43,135 nucleotides of DNA. Origin: CAZUAQ01 sp964618455 (GTDB lineage Bacteria > Planctomycetota > Phycisphaerae > UBA1845 > PWPN01). This document shows, piece by piece, positions 1 to 8,636 of this stretch; positions within the stretch are counted from its first letter, which is position 1; every line of letters begins with the position of its first letter. The translations under genes and the position numbers were made by a program. The notes beneath the pieces were generated by a model. It was not told the DNA's origin, did no database searches, and saw only the letters and a list, made by a program, of their open reading frames with translations. Location of the stretch: the NCBI GenBank assembly GCA_964618455.1, contig CAZUAQ010000045.1, forward strand, positions 1-43,135, read 5' to 3'.

Positions 1-651
1 GATGCCGATCTTCTTCATCACGCGGACCATCTCTCCGCGAAGATCGTGGTACGTGTCCGTCGGGCTGACCGGGAAGTAGCCACCCTTGTACGAGGGCTTG
101 TAGCCCAGGTTCGGCTCTTCGAAACGGGCCGTGTTCCACGCCGCCTCAACCGAGTCGATCTCGTACATGCCGCGGTGCTGCGTCTGCTCGTACCGAACCT
201 CGTCAAACACGAAGAACTCCGGTTCCGGACCGATATACACCGTATCGGCAATGCCCGAATCCTTGATGTACTTGCTCAGCGCCTTCGGCACGCGCCGCGG
301 ATCCTTGCCGTATTCTTCACGCGTTACCGGGTCGAAGATATCCGCCAGAACGCTCACCGTCGGCTCCGCGAAGAACGGATCCTGCCGTGCCGTCTCGACC
401 TGCGGAATGGCCAGCATGTCCGACTGATCGATGTCCTGCCAGCCGCGAATGCTCGAACCGTCAAATCCGAGGCCGTCCTTGAACACGCTCTCGTCCAGCT
501 CGTCGACCGGATAGGAGCAGTGCTGCCACGTGCCCAGGAGATCGCAGAATTTCAGGTCCACCATCTCCGCCCCGATCTTCTTGCAATAATCAAAGAAATC
601 CTTCGGGCTGGTGCATTTGGATGGTACATACTCGTTGTGAATGCCTGCCAT
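1..651 (-). CDS. glnA: Glutamine synthetase type I, N-terminal part (truncated by the window edge)
   Basis: Cytosolic ATP-dependent ligation of ammonia to glutamate. The minus strand reads MAGIHNEYVPSK... for 217 codons and runs off the left edge without a stop. Visible family landmarks are the N-terminal beta-grasp region with the GLGFDGSSIRGW loop near residues 80-90, followed by DMLAIPQ and the start of the catalytic domain with a GPEPEFFVFD segment, which holds metal-binding glutamates in this family. ATG at 651-649 is chosen because AAAGGG lies seven to eight bases upstream and the family starts at about this point. No other gene follows it within view. The leader holds two inverted repeats (699-719, 723-735) that may be regulatory sites. 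The identification is firm. Subtype and adenylylation site cannot be seen because the C-terminal half is missing. Confidence 0.95.
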   Translation of the reverse strand, partial: MAGIHNEYVPSKCTSPKDFFDYCKKIGAEMVDLKFCDLLGTWQHCSYPVDELDESVFKDGLGFDGSSIRGWQDIDQSDMLAIPQVETARQDPFFAEPTVSVLADIFDPVTREEYGKDPRRVPKALSKYIKDSGIADTVYIGPEPEFFVFDEVRYEQTQHRGMYEIDSVEAAWNTARFEEPNLGYKPSYKGGYFPVSPTDTYHDLRGEMVRVMKKIGI

Positions 652-698
652 GGAGCAACCCTTTCAGCTTAGAGGTCCAAACCGATACCTACCGTCGC

Positions 699-735
699 GA
701 TTCGTCACAGAGACGAATCCTGTCACATCTTGTGA
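699..735 (-). promoter_or_regulatory. Two inverted repeats in the glnA leader, possible operator
   Basis: About 50 bases upstream of the glnA start codon lies a perfect 8-bp inverted repeat GATTCGTC-N5-GACGAATC (699-719). Directly beyond it is TCACA-N3-TGTGA (723-735). Either could bind a dimeric regulator or form a hairpin in the leader. The regulator is unknown, and neither resembles a sigma54 -24/-12 promoter. A similar string occurs at 42902-42940, upstream of the gene entering at the right edge. Confidence 0.35.
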
Positions 736-820
736 AAACTCGAAAACTCAAGGCACAGACTTGCCGAGACGCTCAGCCGTCACCGGTTGGCTACGTACAC
801 ACCTGATAAATCGTGTGCTG

Positions 821-859
821 AGAGCCTCGGCTGAGGGTTCGAGTCCTGCCGAGGGCTCT
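821..859. other. Strong hairpin-forming sequence of unknown role
   Basis: AGAGCCTCGGC (821-831) pairs with GCCGAGGGCTCT (848-859) with a single bulge, and the loop contains GGTTCGAGTCC, which looks like a tRNA T-arm. No tRNA body could be folded around it: the upstream sequence gives no anticodon or D-arm and no acceptor partner. There is no T-run on either side, so it is not a classical terminator. It may be a tRNA-arm remnant or an RNA hairpin. Confidence 0.4.
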
Positions 860-1676
860 GAGGGTTGCTAACCGCCGAGTCGAGGATGACCCTGACCATT
901 GAGCGACTCTCAGTCCAGCTTCAGCCCGATGCCAACCTCAACGGATTACGGCATCAAGACTTCAAAATGGGCTGTCAGTCCCAAGCGATACCCAAGAGCG
1001 ATGCTCAGTTTGTGAGCGGCGCCCAAGCGGTAGTAACTGTGAACTAAGCAAACACCATACCAATGAAGGCCATGTCGGACGGCTGATTACGGGGTTGTAA
1101 TTGCGAAGGGATCGCTTTTCAAGCGGGCGTGGTGCCTGCTGATCCGGCACTCATGGACCTTCTTGCCTCATGGATAGGCAGAGGTGTCCACGCAGGCGAC
1201 ATGTGATTCCGAAGCCCGAAAAAGTCGATCCCGGCCAGAACTGGAGCCGATTCTGGCGTTTCCAGCGAAATGTTCGACGCCCGAGATCCACCCGATCTCG
1301 AACTCGGGCTTGGATGTCGATCTTGCCGGTGAAGCCGCCGAGGAGCCAATTGGTGTATATCACAGGTTTATGGGATTGGCACTTTCCTTGCCAAAGTCGA
1401 ACATGGTGGGGACGCCAGGCGGCCGGGCCGGTGTCAAAGGGAGTTGAAGCTTGTGCCATCCCGAATTCAGGCGGATCTCTCTTGTGGAAATGCCGCGTTT
1501 CGCAGCAGTCACCATGGAGCCCTACATAGTTTCACGGCAGTGTATGCGGCGGCACGTTGTAGATGAGCCGTCGGTCTGAGAAGCTCAGGGACCGTCTCTT
1601 TCTCTGGAAGCGCTTCTCACACACTTTCTGAGGGCTGTCCGAACGTTCCACCAGCGTTCCTGATCATGAGGTTTTT
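860..1676. other. Gene-poor stretch, no gene recognised
   Basis: Short ORFs occur in several frames, the longest about 100-120 codons around 1150-1530, and none has a convincing ribosome binding site or a recognisable domain. The 1150-1450 part has ORF-like composition in overlapping frames on both strands, so a decayed gene is possible. I could not reconstruct a protein from it. Confidence 0.5.
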
Positions 1677-1757
1677 ATGAAGTCGGTCGGAATGAAGATG
1701 GTGGCACCCCAACCGGAATCGAGGGTCGAAGAAGAGAACGGCAAGACTGCCCTCTGA
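1677..1757 (+). CDS. Possible small protein, 26 aa
   Basis: The short ORF begins MKSVGMKMVAPQP and ends ENGKTAL, 26 codons plus stop. GAGG lies six bases upstream of the ATG, and a strong intrinsic terminator follows 35 bases after the stop (1793-1855). That terminator has no other obvious plus-strand gene to serve. The peptide is hydrophilic and charged in its second half, with no membrane segment and no recognised family. It could be a small protein, a leader peptide or part of a small RNA transcript. Support rests only on ribosome-binding-site and terminator context, so confidence is low. Confidence 0.3.
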   Translation: MKSVGMKMVAPQPESRVEEENGKTAL

Positions 1758-1792
1758 CGAAGTGATCTCCGGTTTAATTCAAATCGAGTCCT

Positions 1793-1855
1793 GGTGATGG
1801 AGCTAGGTTCGGAGGTCACCAAGCGAGCCTCCGGGCTCTCCATCACCATTTTTTT
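1793..1855 (+). terminator. Rho-independent terminator with nested stems
   Basis: GGTGATGGAG pairs perfectly with CTCCATCACC. Inside it CGGAGG pairs with CCTCCG, and seven T follow at 1849-1855. It reads in the plus direction and ends about 70 bases before the metalloprotease gene, whose promoter lies downstream of it. It therefore separates that gene from whatever is transcribed upstream. Confidence 0.8.
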
Positions 1856-1892
1856 AACACGCCTGCCGACAGGCGACATCCCCGGTGGCCAC

Positions 1893-1920
1893 TTGGCGGG
1901 ACATCCCCCAAGGCTACAAT
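1893..1920 (+). promoter_or_regulatory. Candidate sigma70 promoter giving a leaderless mRNA
   Basis: TTGGCG (1893-1898), 16-bp spacer, TACAAT (1915-1920). The usual +1 distance falls at 1927-1928, where the ATG of the next gene begins. No Shine-Dalgarno sequence precedes that ATG, which fits a leaderless transcript. Confidence 0.45.
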
Positions 1921-1927
1921 AGGTGTC

Positions 1928-3103
1928 ATGAAGACCGCCGGTGTGATCATGCGTTGTCGTTATGCCCCGTCTTGGAAGATGCGACTGGCAGGGGGCATGA
2001 TACTCTGGGGCGTTTTGGTTTCCGCCGGCTGTCAACCTCCGACTCCCACCGGGACCGACAAGGTCGACGGCACCACGGGTGTCAATCCTGACGATTTTCC
2101 CGATACCCCCGTCCAGGGCGAACCCAATGATTCCTTCGAGCAGGCACTCTTCGTGGTTCTGGGAGCTGACGGAACCACGAGAATCGAGGGCAGCCTGCCG
2201 ACGGAACAGGACGTAGACGTCTACAACCTCGGCCCGGCCCGGATCGGTGACCGCATCCGCGTCGATGTGGTGGCCGAGACGCCGGGGCTCGATGCCGCGT
2301 TCGCCGTCTTCGATGATGAGGGCCGGATTCTTTTCGAGAACGATGATCGAAATCTGGATCTTCAGCAGCTCGATCCCTATTTCAATTCCGATGTTCGCCG
2401 CGAGACCACCGCCACGTACCTGGCGATTACCAGTTCGCCCCTCGGGCCGAGCACGGGCGACTATCACGCCAACATTACCATTCAGAGCGGCGATCCCGTC
2501 GAAGGGCAACGCCAGACAGTCCTGCTCGACTTTTCCGGGGGCTCCGTGACCATCCCCGGCGACCGGACCTACACCGTGGACGCCTTCACAACCGACGACA
2601 TCAGCCCCGCCTACGTCGGATTCACCGAGGACGTCATCGCGGGCATCGTCGCCACCGTGCGTGAGAATTACGACGGCCTGCAGCTCGATCTGCTGATCGA
2701 GCCGGGCGATGGCGTCCCCGCCGGAAGCGACTTTTCACGGGTCCTGTTCGGCGGATTCAGCCGCACGGCTTTCGGTCTGGCGGAGTCTGTGGACACCATG
2801 AATCTGGATCGATGCGACGACGCCATCATCTTCATCGAGACCTTCCGGCCGTCAAACTTCGGCCGCGTGTTGACCTCAGAGGAACTCGGCACGGCCATCG
2901 GAAACGTGGCTTCGCACGAGATCGGCCACCTTCTCGGGCTCAATCACGTGTCGGACACGACCGATCTGATGGACAGCACCGGTTCGCCCCTCACGTTCGC
3001 GGTCGATCAGGAATTCCTGAATTCCCCCCTGGAAGAGTCGATTTTTCCCATCGGTTTCCAGGATGCCTGGCTGCTGCTGACCGAACTGCTCGGCTTTGAG
3101 TAG
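1928..3103 (+). CDS. Secreted, probably lipid-anchored metzincin-type zinc protease with a PPC domain
   Basis: 391 residues. The N-terminus has a hydrophobic stretch ending in LVSAGC (Cys35), a lipobox-like site, so an exported lipoprotein is likely. Residues about 64-185 fit a bacterial pre-peptidase C-terminal (PPC) beta-sandwich: EPNDSFEQA opening, DVDVYNLG, LAITSS. Residues 190-391 carry the zinc site HEIGHLLGLNH (330-340) and a Met-turn-like LMDS (347-350), the signature of metzincins, so it should cleave peptide bonds outside the cytoplasm. Having the PPC domain before the protease domain is less usual than after it. Start: the first ATG fits a leaderless promoter just upstream; a second ATG at residue 8 is possible. 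It stands alone, facing the convergent gene at 3139-4101. Substrate unknown. Confidence 0.8.
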   Translation: MKTAGVIMRCRYAPSWKMRLAGGMILWGVLVSAGCQPPTPTGTDKVDGTTGVNPDDFPDTPVQGEPNDSFEQALFVVLGADGTTRIEGSLPTEQDVDVYNLGPARIGDRIRVDVVAETPGLDAAFAVFDDEGRILFENDDRNLDLQQLDPYFNSDVRRETTATYLAITSSPLGPSTGDYHANITIQSGDPVEGQRQTVLLDFSGGSVTIPGDRTYTVDAFTTDDISPAYVGFTEDVIAGIVATVRENYDGLQLDLLIEPGDGVPAGSDFSRVLFGGFSRTAFGLAESVDTMNLDRCDDAIIFIETFRPSNFGRVLTSEELGTAIGNVASHEIGHLLGLNHVSDTTDLMDSTGSPLTFAVDQEFLNSPLEESIFPIGFQDAWLLLTELLGFE

Positions 3104-3138
3104 ATCCCATGGCATGGAGAGTTGTGCCGGGAAACCGG

Positions 3139-4101
3139 TCACTCACTGTTCGAGGCGGGTTCGTCTTTCGTATCGGCAGCCGTGTTGTTTCCCGGGGCGA
3201 TTTCCACGGGCCGCGCGGTATCCAGCGCGTGGGCCTGCCGGCACTCGTCGGCAAACGCCTGGTAGGCTTTCTCGATCGCTTTCGCCGAGAGCTTCTGCCC
3301 GAAGATCATGCGGATCCGCGCGGATCGTTTCTCGCCCTTCTTCACGTCCCACCCGCCGATGATGAAGTTATGACCGACGGCGAAACGATTCGGGGCAATG
3401 TGCGTGCACGTACCCGGTTCAATCATCTGCACCACGGTCCAGCCTGTCTCTTCACTCGTGCTGACCATGATCGGCAGATCGAACCGGTACTCCGCCAGTC
3501 GCGTCCGATCTCCCAGGAACGACCAGCGCCCGTCCTCGAAGCGTGAGGCGATGCGGTCGTCTCGCGGGATGAGAAGTTGTTCGCGATCGCTGATTTCAGG
3601 TTGCATCCACGCCTTGTCCACGCGAATGCTCCGCTCATACGAACCATCGAAATAGGACGTGAAATACACTTCAAACTGCGTCATCGCTTCCGTGAAGGTG
3701 AAGTGCAGCGTGGCGTCGATCGTACCGCACTCGGGGAAACGATAGACCAGTTCAGAGACCACCGGCCAGGGCTTCTGCTCCGGAAACCGCACGCTCAACG
3801 ACTTCCGCGTGAGCAGGGCGGTCTGATCGAGCTTGCGGGGGAAATACTCGCCCGCGCGTCCCTTCTCGAGATAGTGCTCGAGGTTCAGAAAAGCCCGGCC
3901 CGGACTGACCGGCGAGCCCGCATCCCCGAGTTTCTCGATGAAGAGGCCGTGCATGTCACCGAGCGGACGCAGACCCGCGTGGATGCTCGGACACGTCAGC
4001 TTCCAGCTGTTCGGGTCGAAGGTCCAGGCTTCCGGTTTTTCCGCCGCGAGACTTGCCCCATGCATCGCCGCCACTACAAGTGCCCCTGTCGCCCAGCCCA
4101 T
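3139..4101 (-). CDS. Secreted protein of unknown function, 320 aa
   Basis: No family recognised. The N-terminus (MGWATGALVVAAMHGASLAA) is a short signal peptide with an Ala-x-Ala-like cleavage end, so the protein is probably periplasmic. The mature part is rich in aromatic and beta-strand patterns (ATLHFTFTEAMTQFEVYFTS, FAVGHNFIIGGWDVK), suggesting a beta-sandwich like the carbohydrate-active or DUF-type proteins common in Planctomycetota; that is inference from pattern only. The last 35 residues are polar, probably disordered. GGAAGG nine bases upstream supports ATG at 4101. It is followed about 60 bases later by the ThiO-like gene's stop, so the two are read in the same direction, thiO being upstream. 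Confidence 0.75.
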   Translation of the reverse strand: MGWATGALVVAAMHGASLAAEKPEAWTFDPNSWKLTCPSIHAGLRPLGDMHGLFIEKLGDAGSPVSPGRAFLNLEHYLEKGRAGEYFPRKLDQTALLTRKSLSVRFPEQKPWPVVSELVYRFPECGTIDATLHFTFTEAMTQFEVYFTSYFDGSYERSIRVDKAWMQPEISDREQLLIPRDDRIASRFEDGRWSFLGDRTRLAEYRFDLPIMVSTSEETGWTVVQMIEPGTCTHIAPNRFAVGHNFIIGGWDVKKGEKRSARIRMIFGQKLSAKAIEKAYQAFADECRQAHALDTARPVEIAPGNNTAADTKDEPASNSE

Positions 4102-4160
4102 GTCGATCGTCCTTCCGTAGATATTCAGCGAACGCTACGCTGCCGTTCAGGTTCGTGGCA

Positions 4161-5375
4161 CTATTCTGTTCCCGGTTGATTCACTTTGCAATGCGGTTCC
4201 GCGGCAGGAAACGATTTCGGCGGCTTACCGGCCCGGATTTCCCGACCGGGAGTCAGGCGCTCCAGGTCGATCTCCGTGCTCCCGCGCACCATGAGATCGG
4301 CGATGACGCGACCGGTCACCGGTGCCAGAATCAGTCCGCTGCGAAAATGGCCGGTCGCGGTCCACAATCCCGGCATCCCGGGCACGGGGCCGAGGAACGG
4401 ACGACGATCCGGGGATCCCGGTCGCAACCCTGCCCAGCTCCTGACCAGCGTCGCTTCTCCCAACGCCGGGACCAGCGCCCGTCCGCGTTCCATCAACGCT
4501 TCCAACCCGCCGACGGTCGTCCGTTTCTCGTAGCCGGATTCGTGTTCTTCGGTCGCGCCGAGCAACACGTGGCCGTCCAGGCGGGGCACAAGATAACAGT
4601 GTCCGCGCGAGATCAGGTGGGTGAACAGTCGCGGCTTCGTCGCAAGCAGCAGCATCTGGCCGCGCACGGGATAGACCGGCGTCTGCGGGCGAAGCCGATT
4701 TTCGATCAGGGGTGTCCACGCGCCGGCGGCAAGCACGACGTGATCAGCAGTGTAGTCGTGCGATTCACAGCGCACGCCCGTCACCCGGTCTCCTTCGCGA
4801 CGCAGTTCCCTCACATGTTGAGACTCGCGAATGGTGACGTTCTGCTGGACGCAGGCCGACAGCAGGGCTTTGAGCAGCCGCGGATTGCGAACCTGACCCG
4901 CCACCGGGGCATGCAGCACGCCACGAACGTCATCACCGAGTTGAAGTGCCGGTTCACGTTCCCGGGCCTCGTCGGCGGTCAGCAACTGAAGCAGTCCACG
5001 GCCGGCGGAGCCGCAGTGCTCCATCGTCAGTTCCACCTGGCGCCGGGCGGTCTCCATGCGCTGTTCGGTGTACAGCGGCGTCAGGCTGCCGCAACGCACA
5101 AACTCCGGATCAATGCGGGTCCGCTCCCTCAGGTCCTCCACGAACTCCGGGTACATCCCCAGACTTCTGCGAATCAGTTCGAGATAGGTGTCATCCCGAT
5201 GCCAGCTCGGGCACTCGAGCATTCCCGCGCCGGCCCACGAGGCTTCGCCGCCGCAGCGCCCTCTCTCCAGCAGCGTAACCCGCAGTCCCTCGCGCGCGAG
5301 GTGGTAAGCGCATGACAGACCGATGACACCACCACCGACCACGATCACATCCGAGTTGTTCACCTGAGTGCCCAT
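4161..5375 (-). CDS. thiO: ThiO-like FAD-dependent glycine/amino-acid oxidase
   Basis: 404 residues from ATG 5375. The N-terminal Rossmann FAD site is VIVVGGGVIGLSCAYHLA, followed by an acidic ribose-binding residue in LLERGRCGGEASWAGAGM; the GxASWAGAGML stretch is typical of ThiO. The C-terminal part has the DAAO-family WAGLRPGSPDRRPFLG and TGHFRSGLILAP motifs that close over the flavin. ThiO oxidises glycine to iminoglycine for the thiazole half of thiamine in the cytoplasm. No other thi gene is nearby, so a broader D-amino-acid or sarcosine oxidase activity cannot be excluded. An upstream in-frame GTG (5408) would add 11 residues; ATG is preferred because the added residues are not family-like. 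Neither start has a good Shine-Dalgarno sequence. Confidence 0.82.
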   Translation of the reverse strand: MGTQVNNSDVIVVGGGVIGLSCAYHLAREGLRVTLLERGRCGGEASWAGAGMLECPSWHRDDTYLELIRRSLGMYPEFVEDLRERTRIDPEFVRCGSLTPLYTEQRMETARRQVELTMEHCGSAGRGLLQLLTADEAREREPALQLGDDVRGVLHAPVAGQVRNPRLLKALLSACVQQNVTIRESQHVRELRREGDRVTGVRCESHDYTADHVVLAAGAWTPLIENRLRPQTPVYPVRGQMLLLATKPRLFTHLISRGHCYLVPRLDGHVLLGATEEHESGYEKRTTVGGLEALMERGRALVPALGEATLVRSWAGLRPGSPDRRPFLGPVPGMPGLWTATGHFRSGLILAPVTGRVIADLMVRGSTEIDLERLTPGREIRAGKPPKSFPAAEPHCKVNQPGTE

Positions 5376-5441
5376 GGATCGATACCACTTCACATCACAT
5401 CCACGCACGAACCACGCGCGCGTCGCCCCATCGCCTCGAGC

Positions 5442-5447
5442 ATTATA
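5442..5447 (-). promoter_or_regulatory. Perfect -10 box upstream of thiO
   Basis: TATAAT on the minus strand about 65 bases before the ATG. No good -35 is seen at 16-18 bp, so it may need an activator or be weak. Confidence 0.35.
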
Positions 5448-5498
5448 GCGCGGCGAGCCAACATCGTATTGGAAGAGAAAAAAGGATAGCGCAGTCAG

Positions 5499-7718
5499 TC
5501 AGACGCCGATGCCCAGCGCCGAACCGCCCTGGTACACGACCAACGCCGCCACGTAGGCGAGCACGGTCATGTACACGAACATGAAGATCGGCCATCGCCA
5601 GGAATTGGTTTCACGGCGGACCACGGCGATCGTACTCGCGCACTGACACGCCAGCACGTAGAAGACCATCAGGCTGACCGCCGCCAGCGGGGTGAACACC
5701 GGCGAGCCGTCCTCCCAGGTCGATGCACGAATCTGCTCGCGCAACGGGACGGATGCCTCGTCCGCCTCGCCCACGCTATAGACGATGCCCATCGTACTGA
5801 CGAAAACTTCCCGAGCGGCGAAACTGCCGACGATGCCGATTCCGATCTTCCAGTCGTAGCCCAATGGCTTGATCGCCGGTTCGAGCATCTGGCCGAGTCG
5901 TCCCGCCACGCTGTGCCCGAGTTCCTCCGAGGCCTGTTGATTGTCGATCTGCTCCAGGCGTTCGGCCCGTGTCGCTTCGTCCATCTCGTCCGCCTCGAAG
6001 GAGGCGTTGACCTCGGCGCGCTGCGACTCGAATTTCTGCGCGATGGCCGGGTCCTTCGGGTAGCTCATCATCGCCCAGATCACGATCGTCAGCGCCAGAA
6101 TCACGGTGCCCGCACGTGTCAGGAAGATCTTGCTGCGATCCCACATCACCCGGAGCACGGCACCCACCCGCGGCAGGCGGTAGGGGGGCAGTTCCATGAT
6201 GAATGCAGGCGTCGGACCCTTGAGCAGCGTCTTCTTGAAGAGCGTCGCCATCGCCAGCGCAGAGACGATGCCGAGCGTATACATGCTCAGCAACGTGACC
6301 ATCTTGATGAGCGACGAGCCCGGCAGGCAGGCCGTGATCAAGACGATGTACACCGGCAAACGCGCGCTGCAGCTCATGAGCGGTGCGACCAGGATCGTCG
6401 CCAGGCGATCCTTCGGGTTCTCGATCGTCCGCGTCGCCATGATGCCGGGAATCGCGCAGGCATGGGACGAGAGCAGGGGGATGAAGCTCTTGCCGTGCAG
6501 GCCGACGCGGCTCATCAACCGGTCCATCAGGAACGCCGCCCGGGCCATGTAGCCCGTGTCTTCGAGCAGGGCGATAGCCAGGAACAGGATGCAGATCTGC
6601 GGGAAGAAGACGATGACGTTGCCGACTCCGGCGATGATGCCGTCGGTGATCAGGCTGCGGAGGGCGCCCTCGCCCATGGCATCCACCACGAGTCCCTGGG
6701 TCCATTCCACACCGGTTTCGATCAGCCCCATCAAAGGGTCGGCGAGTACGAAGATGCCGAGGAAGACGACCGCCATCATCGCCGTGAAGAGCAGCAAGCC
6801 CAGGATCTTGTGCGTCAGAATACGGTCCAGGCGATCCGAGATCGTACCCTTCGTGTCGTCTCCACGTCGGAGGCATTCGTCCACGAGCTCTCCGAGCCAC
6901 GCGTAACGGGCGGATGTGATCTCGAGGGAGATGTCATATGCCTTGGACTCGGCGTAGCGCCCGAACGTCTCGCGCAAATGCGCCCGCACCGGCTCGGGAA
7001 GATGATTCGAGGAAGGCACTTCGCCCTCGTTCAGAAGCAGCAGGGCCGCGCCGTCCGCCGCCGACTCCGTCGCGAAGTTCGAGGAGATCAACGTGGCCGA
7101 TAACAGGCGGACGTCCTCCTCCATCGCTTCCGGCAATCGCCAGTCGCGCTGTCGCTGGATACGTTGATTCTGTCGGGAGGCATCAATCAGTGCCTGTTTC
7201 AGTTCGGCCATCCCCTCGCCCCGGTTGGCCACCATGGGGATCACCGGAACTCCAAGCGCTTCGCTCAAGGCCGCAACGTCGAGTTCATGTCCCGCCTGGC
7301 GTACCACGTCCATCATGTTGCAGGCGATGACCGCAGGCAGGCCCAGCTCGAGGATCTGAGTCGCGAGGAAGAGATTGCGCTCCAGATTGTTGGCATCAAT
7401 CACCACCAGCACCGCATCGGGCCGCGGCGTGTCCGAGACGCGACCAAGCAGCACGTCCCGGGCGATCTGCTCATCGGGACTCTGGGCCGACAGGCTGTAC
7501 GTCCCGGGAAGATCGAGCAGGCCGATCTCCGGCATGCCGGTCAACGCGCCCAGCTTCTTCTCGACGGTCACGCCGGCGTAGTTCCCGACCTTGTGGCGCA
7601 AGCCGGTCAGGGCGTTGAAGACCGTGGTTTTGCCGCAATTGGGATTGCCGGCCACGGCAACAAGCGCCGTGCGCCGGGCGGAGTCGAGAGGAGCGCTGGC
7701 AGGGGCTGTACTCGTCAT
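5499..7718 (-). CDS. feoB: Ferrous iron transport protein B (FeoB)
   Basis: 739 residues, near the usual FeoB length. It is a cytoplasmic-membrane GTPase-permease for Fe(II). The N-terminal G domain shows G1 GNPNCGKT (24-31), G3 DLPG (69-72) and G4 NMMD (134-137). A helical regulatory region follows, then the membrane part from about residue 300 with two Gate domains; Cys-containing stretches SSHACAIPG and LMSCSARLPVY match conserved FeoB segments, and the C-terminus ends with more membrane helices. A charged insertion near residues 545-590 (FEADEMDEATRAERLEQ) lies between membrane helices. It is the last gene of the feo operon, 129 bases after feoA. No strong ribosome binding site precedes ATG 7718. 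Confidence 0.96.
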   Translation of the reverse strand: MTSTAPASAPLDSARRTALVAVAGNPNCGKTTVFNALTGLRHKVGNYAGVTVEKKLGALTGMPEIGLLDLPGTYSLSAQSPDEQIARDVLLGRVSDTPRPDAVLVVIDANNLERNLFLATQILELGLPAVIACNMMDVVRQAGHELDVAALSEALGVPVIPMVANRGEGMAELKQALIDASRQNQRIQRQRDWRLPEAMEEDVRLLSATLISSNFATESAADGAALLLLNEGEVPSSNHLPEPVRAHLRETFGRYAESKAYDISLEITSARYAWLGELVDECLRRGDDTKGTISDRLDRILTHKILGLLLFTAMMAVVFLGIFVLADPLMGLIETGVEWTQGLVVDAMGEGALRSLITDGIIAGVGNVIVFFPQICILFLAIALLEDTGYMARAAFLMDRLMSRVGLHGKSFIPLLSSHACAIPGIMATRTIENPKDRLATILVAPLMSCSARLPVYIVLITACLPGSSLIKMVTLLSMYTLGIVSALAMATLFKKTLLKGPTPAFIMELPPYRLPRVGAVLRVMWDRSKIFLTRAGTVILALTIVIWAMMSYPKDPAIAQKFESQRAEVNASFEADEMDEATRAERLEQIDNQQASEELGHSVAGRLGQMLEPAIKPLGYDWKIGIGIVGSFAAREVFVSTMGIVYSVGEADEASVPLREQIRASTWEDGSPVFTPLAAVSLMVFYVLACQCASTIAVVRRETNSWRWPIFMFVYMTVLAYVAALVVYQGGSALGIGV

Positions 7719-7847
7719 GAGGATCTGGTCGGTTCCTGTACCTTGGAGATTTCAATCCCCCCTGCTTTCAGGCTTTCGACGCTCGGCCCGGGGCAAGCCT
7801 GATGGAGGAGGTGGATCACGATTTCATGCTGGTCCGTCCCGAGGCCA

Positions 7848-8078
7848 TCAGTCCGTCTTGAGAGCGATCCGGCTGGCCTCGTGCTTACGAAGACTCAGGT
7901 GATAACCGCGGACTTCGATGTCGATCGGATCGCCCAGCGGCGCGAATCGTACCACGCGAACGCGCGCCCCCGGCGTGAGGCCCATTTCCAGCAAACGCCG
8001 CCGAACGTCCGGAGGGCCATCGATGGAGGCGATGTTTCCCGTCTCACCGATTTTCAATTGATTGAGTGCAACGTCCAT
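7848..8078 (-). CDS. feoA: FeoA domain protein
   Basis: 76 residues, a single SH3-like FeoA domain: GETGNIASIDG, RRLLEMGLTPGARVRVV and the closing YHLSLRKHEASRIAL are all family hallmarks. FeoA acts in the cytoplasm with FeoB in Fe(II) uptake. It sits between the second FeoA-like gene and feoB in one orientation, with 216 and 129 bases on either side. Such gaps are large for an operon, but no other promoter is obvious between them. Confidence 0.93.
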   Translation of the reverse strand: MDVALNQLKIGETGNIASIDGPPDVRRRLLEMGLTPGARVRVVRFAPLGDPIDIEVRGYHLSLRKHEASRIALKTD

Positions 8079-8294
8079 CGGATCACGCCTGTGCTGTGGG
8101 TCGGAACAGTGATACGGACCGGAGCCGGAGATTCCCGAACGAAATCCAGGTGAATTCAGAATGCGAAGTAAGTTGGATTCGGTCAGGCAGCCGGGGATGG
8201 TTGTGGTGGATCAATGTTTCGTCGCTCGGGCGGCTACGTCAAGAGCGGCCCGATGGAAACTTCAGACGGCACTCTGATCTGGTGTGACCCGTGC

Positions 8295-8540
8295 TCAGGC
8301 GGCTCCACCGACGGTTTCGACCATCACCGATCGGGCCAGGCGACGGCACACGCCGAACCGGCACTCGCCCACCTGGCAGATCAGAGGATCGTTGTTCGTA
8401 ACCACACGCAGCGTCCGACCTTCCAGAACGCCCAACTCACGAAGCCGCTGCGTCTGACTCTCATCGGGACTCCGGACGGCGCAGATACGCACTTCATCTC
8501 CGGCTCTCACCGTACTCATCGGAAAAACTGCACGAACCAT
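8295..8540 (-). CDS. Second FeoA-like protein, cysteine-containing
   Basis: 81 residues from ATG 8540, chosen over longer starts because AGGAG lies seven bases upstream. One FeoA/SH3-like domain: VRAGDEVRICAV, RLRELGVLEGRTLRVV, VGECRFGVCRRLARSVMVE. Unlike the downstream feoA it has four cysteines (C20, C55, C60, C65), three of them spaced C-x4-C-x4-C in the last strands; whether they bind metal is unknown. It is the first gene after the Fur-like promoter, so it likely works with FeoA and FeoB in ferrous iron uptake. Tandem FeoA proteins occur in other Feo operons. Confidence 0.85.
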   Translation of the reverse strand: MVRAVFPMSTVRAGDEVRICAVRSPDESQTQRLRELGVLEGRTLRVVTNNDPLICQVGECRFGVCRRLARSVMVETVGGAA

Positions 8541-8608
8541 GCCTGAACTCCTGAACAAGCTTAATCCGTCCGGACCGGCGGATGGCTGTCTCAACCGCCC
8601 AAATCTAA

Positions 8609-8625
8609 TTGAGACTCAGTCTCGA
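8609..8625 (-). promoter_or_regulatory. Fur-like operator of the feo operon
   Basis: TTGAGACTCAGTCTCGA is a near-perfect inverted repeat of 7-1-7 layout (TGAGACT-C-AGTCTCG), the layout of the classical Fur box core. It lies just downstream of a predicted -10, across the start of transcription, where a bound repressor would block initiation. No fur gene is in the window, so the protein is inferred. Confidence 0.6.
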
Positions 8626-8636
8626 CTGCCATGAAG

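Noticed and set aside
832..870. T-arm-like GGTTCGAGTCC, possible tRNA
   Set aside because: No anticodon arm, D arm or acceptor stem can be folded around it.
1151..1459. Minus-strand ORF of 102 codons in the gene-poor region
   Set aside because: No ribosome binding site, no domain; competing ORFs in other frames, arginine-rich composition typical of shadow frames.
1793..1848. GGTGATGG...CATCACCA looks like a tRNA acceptor with CCA
   Set aside because: Only 56 bases long, no anticodon or T arm; the nested stems plus T-run are a terminator.
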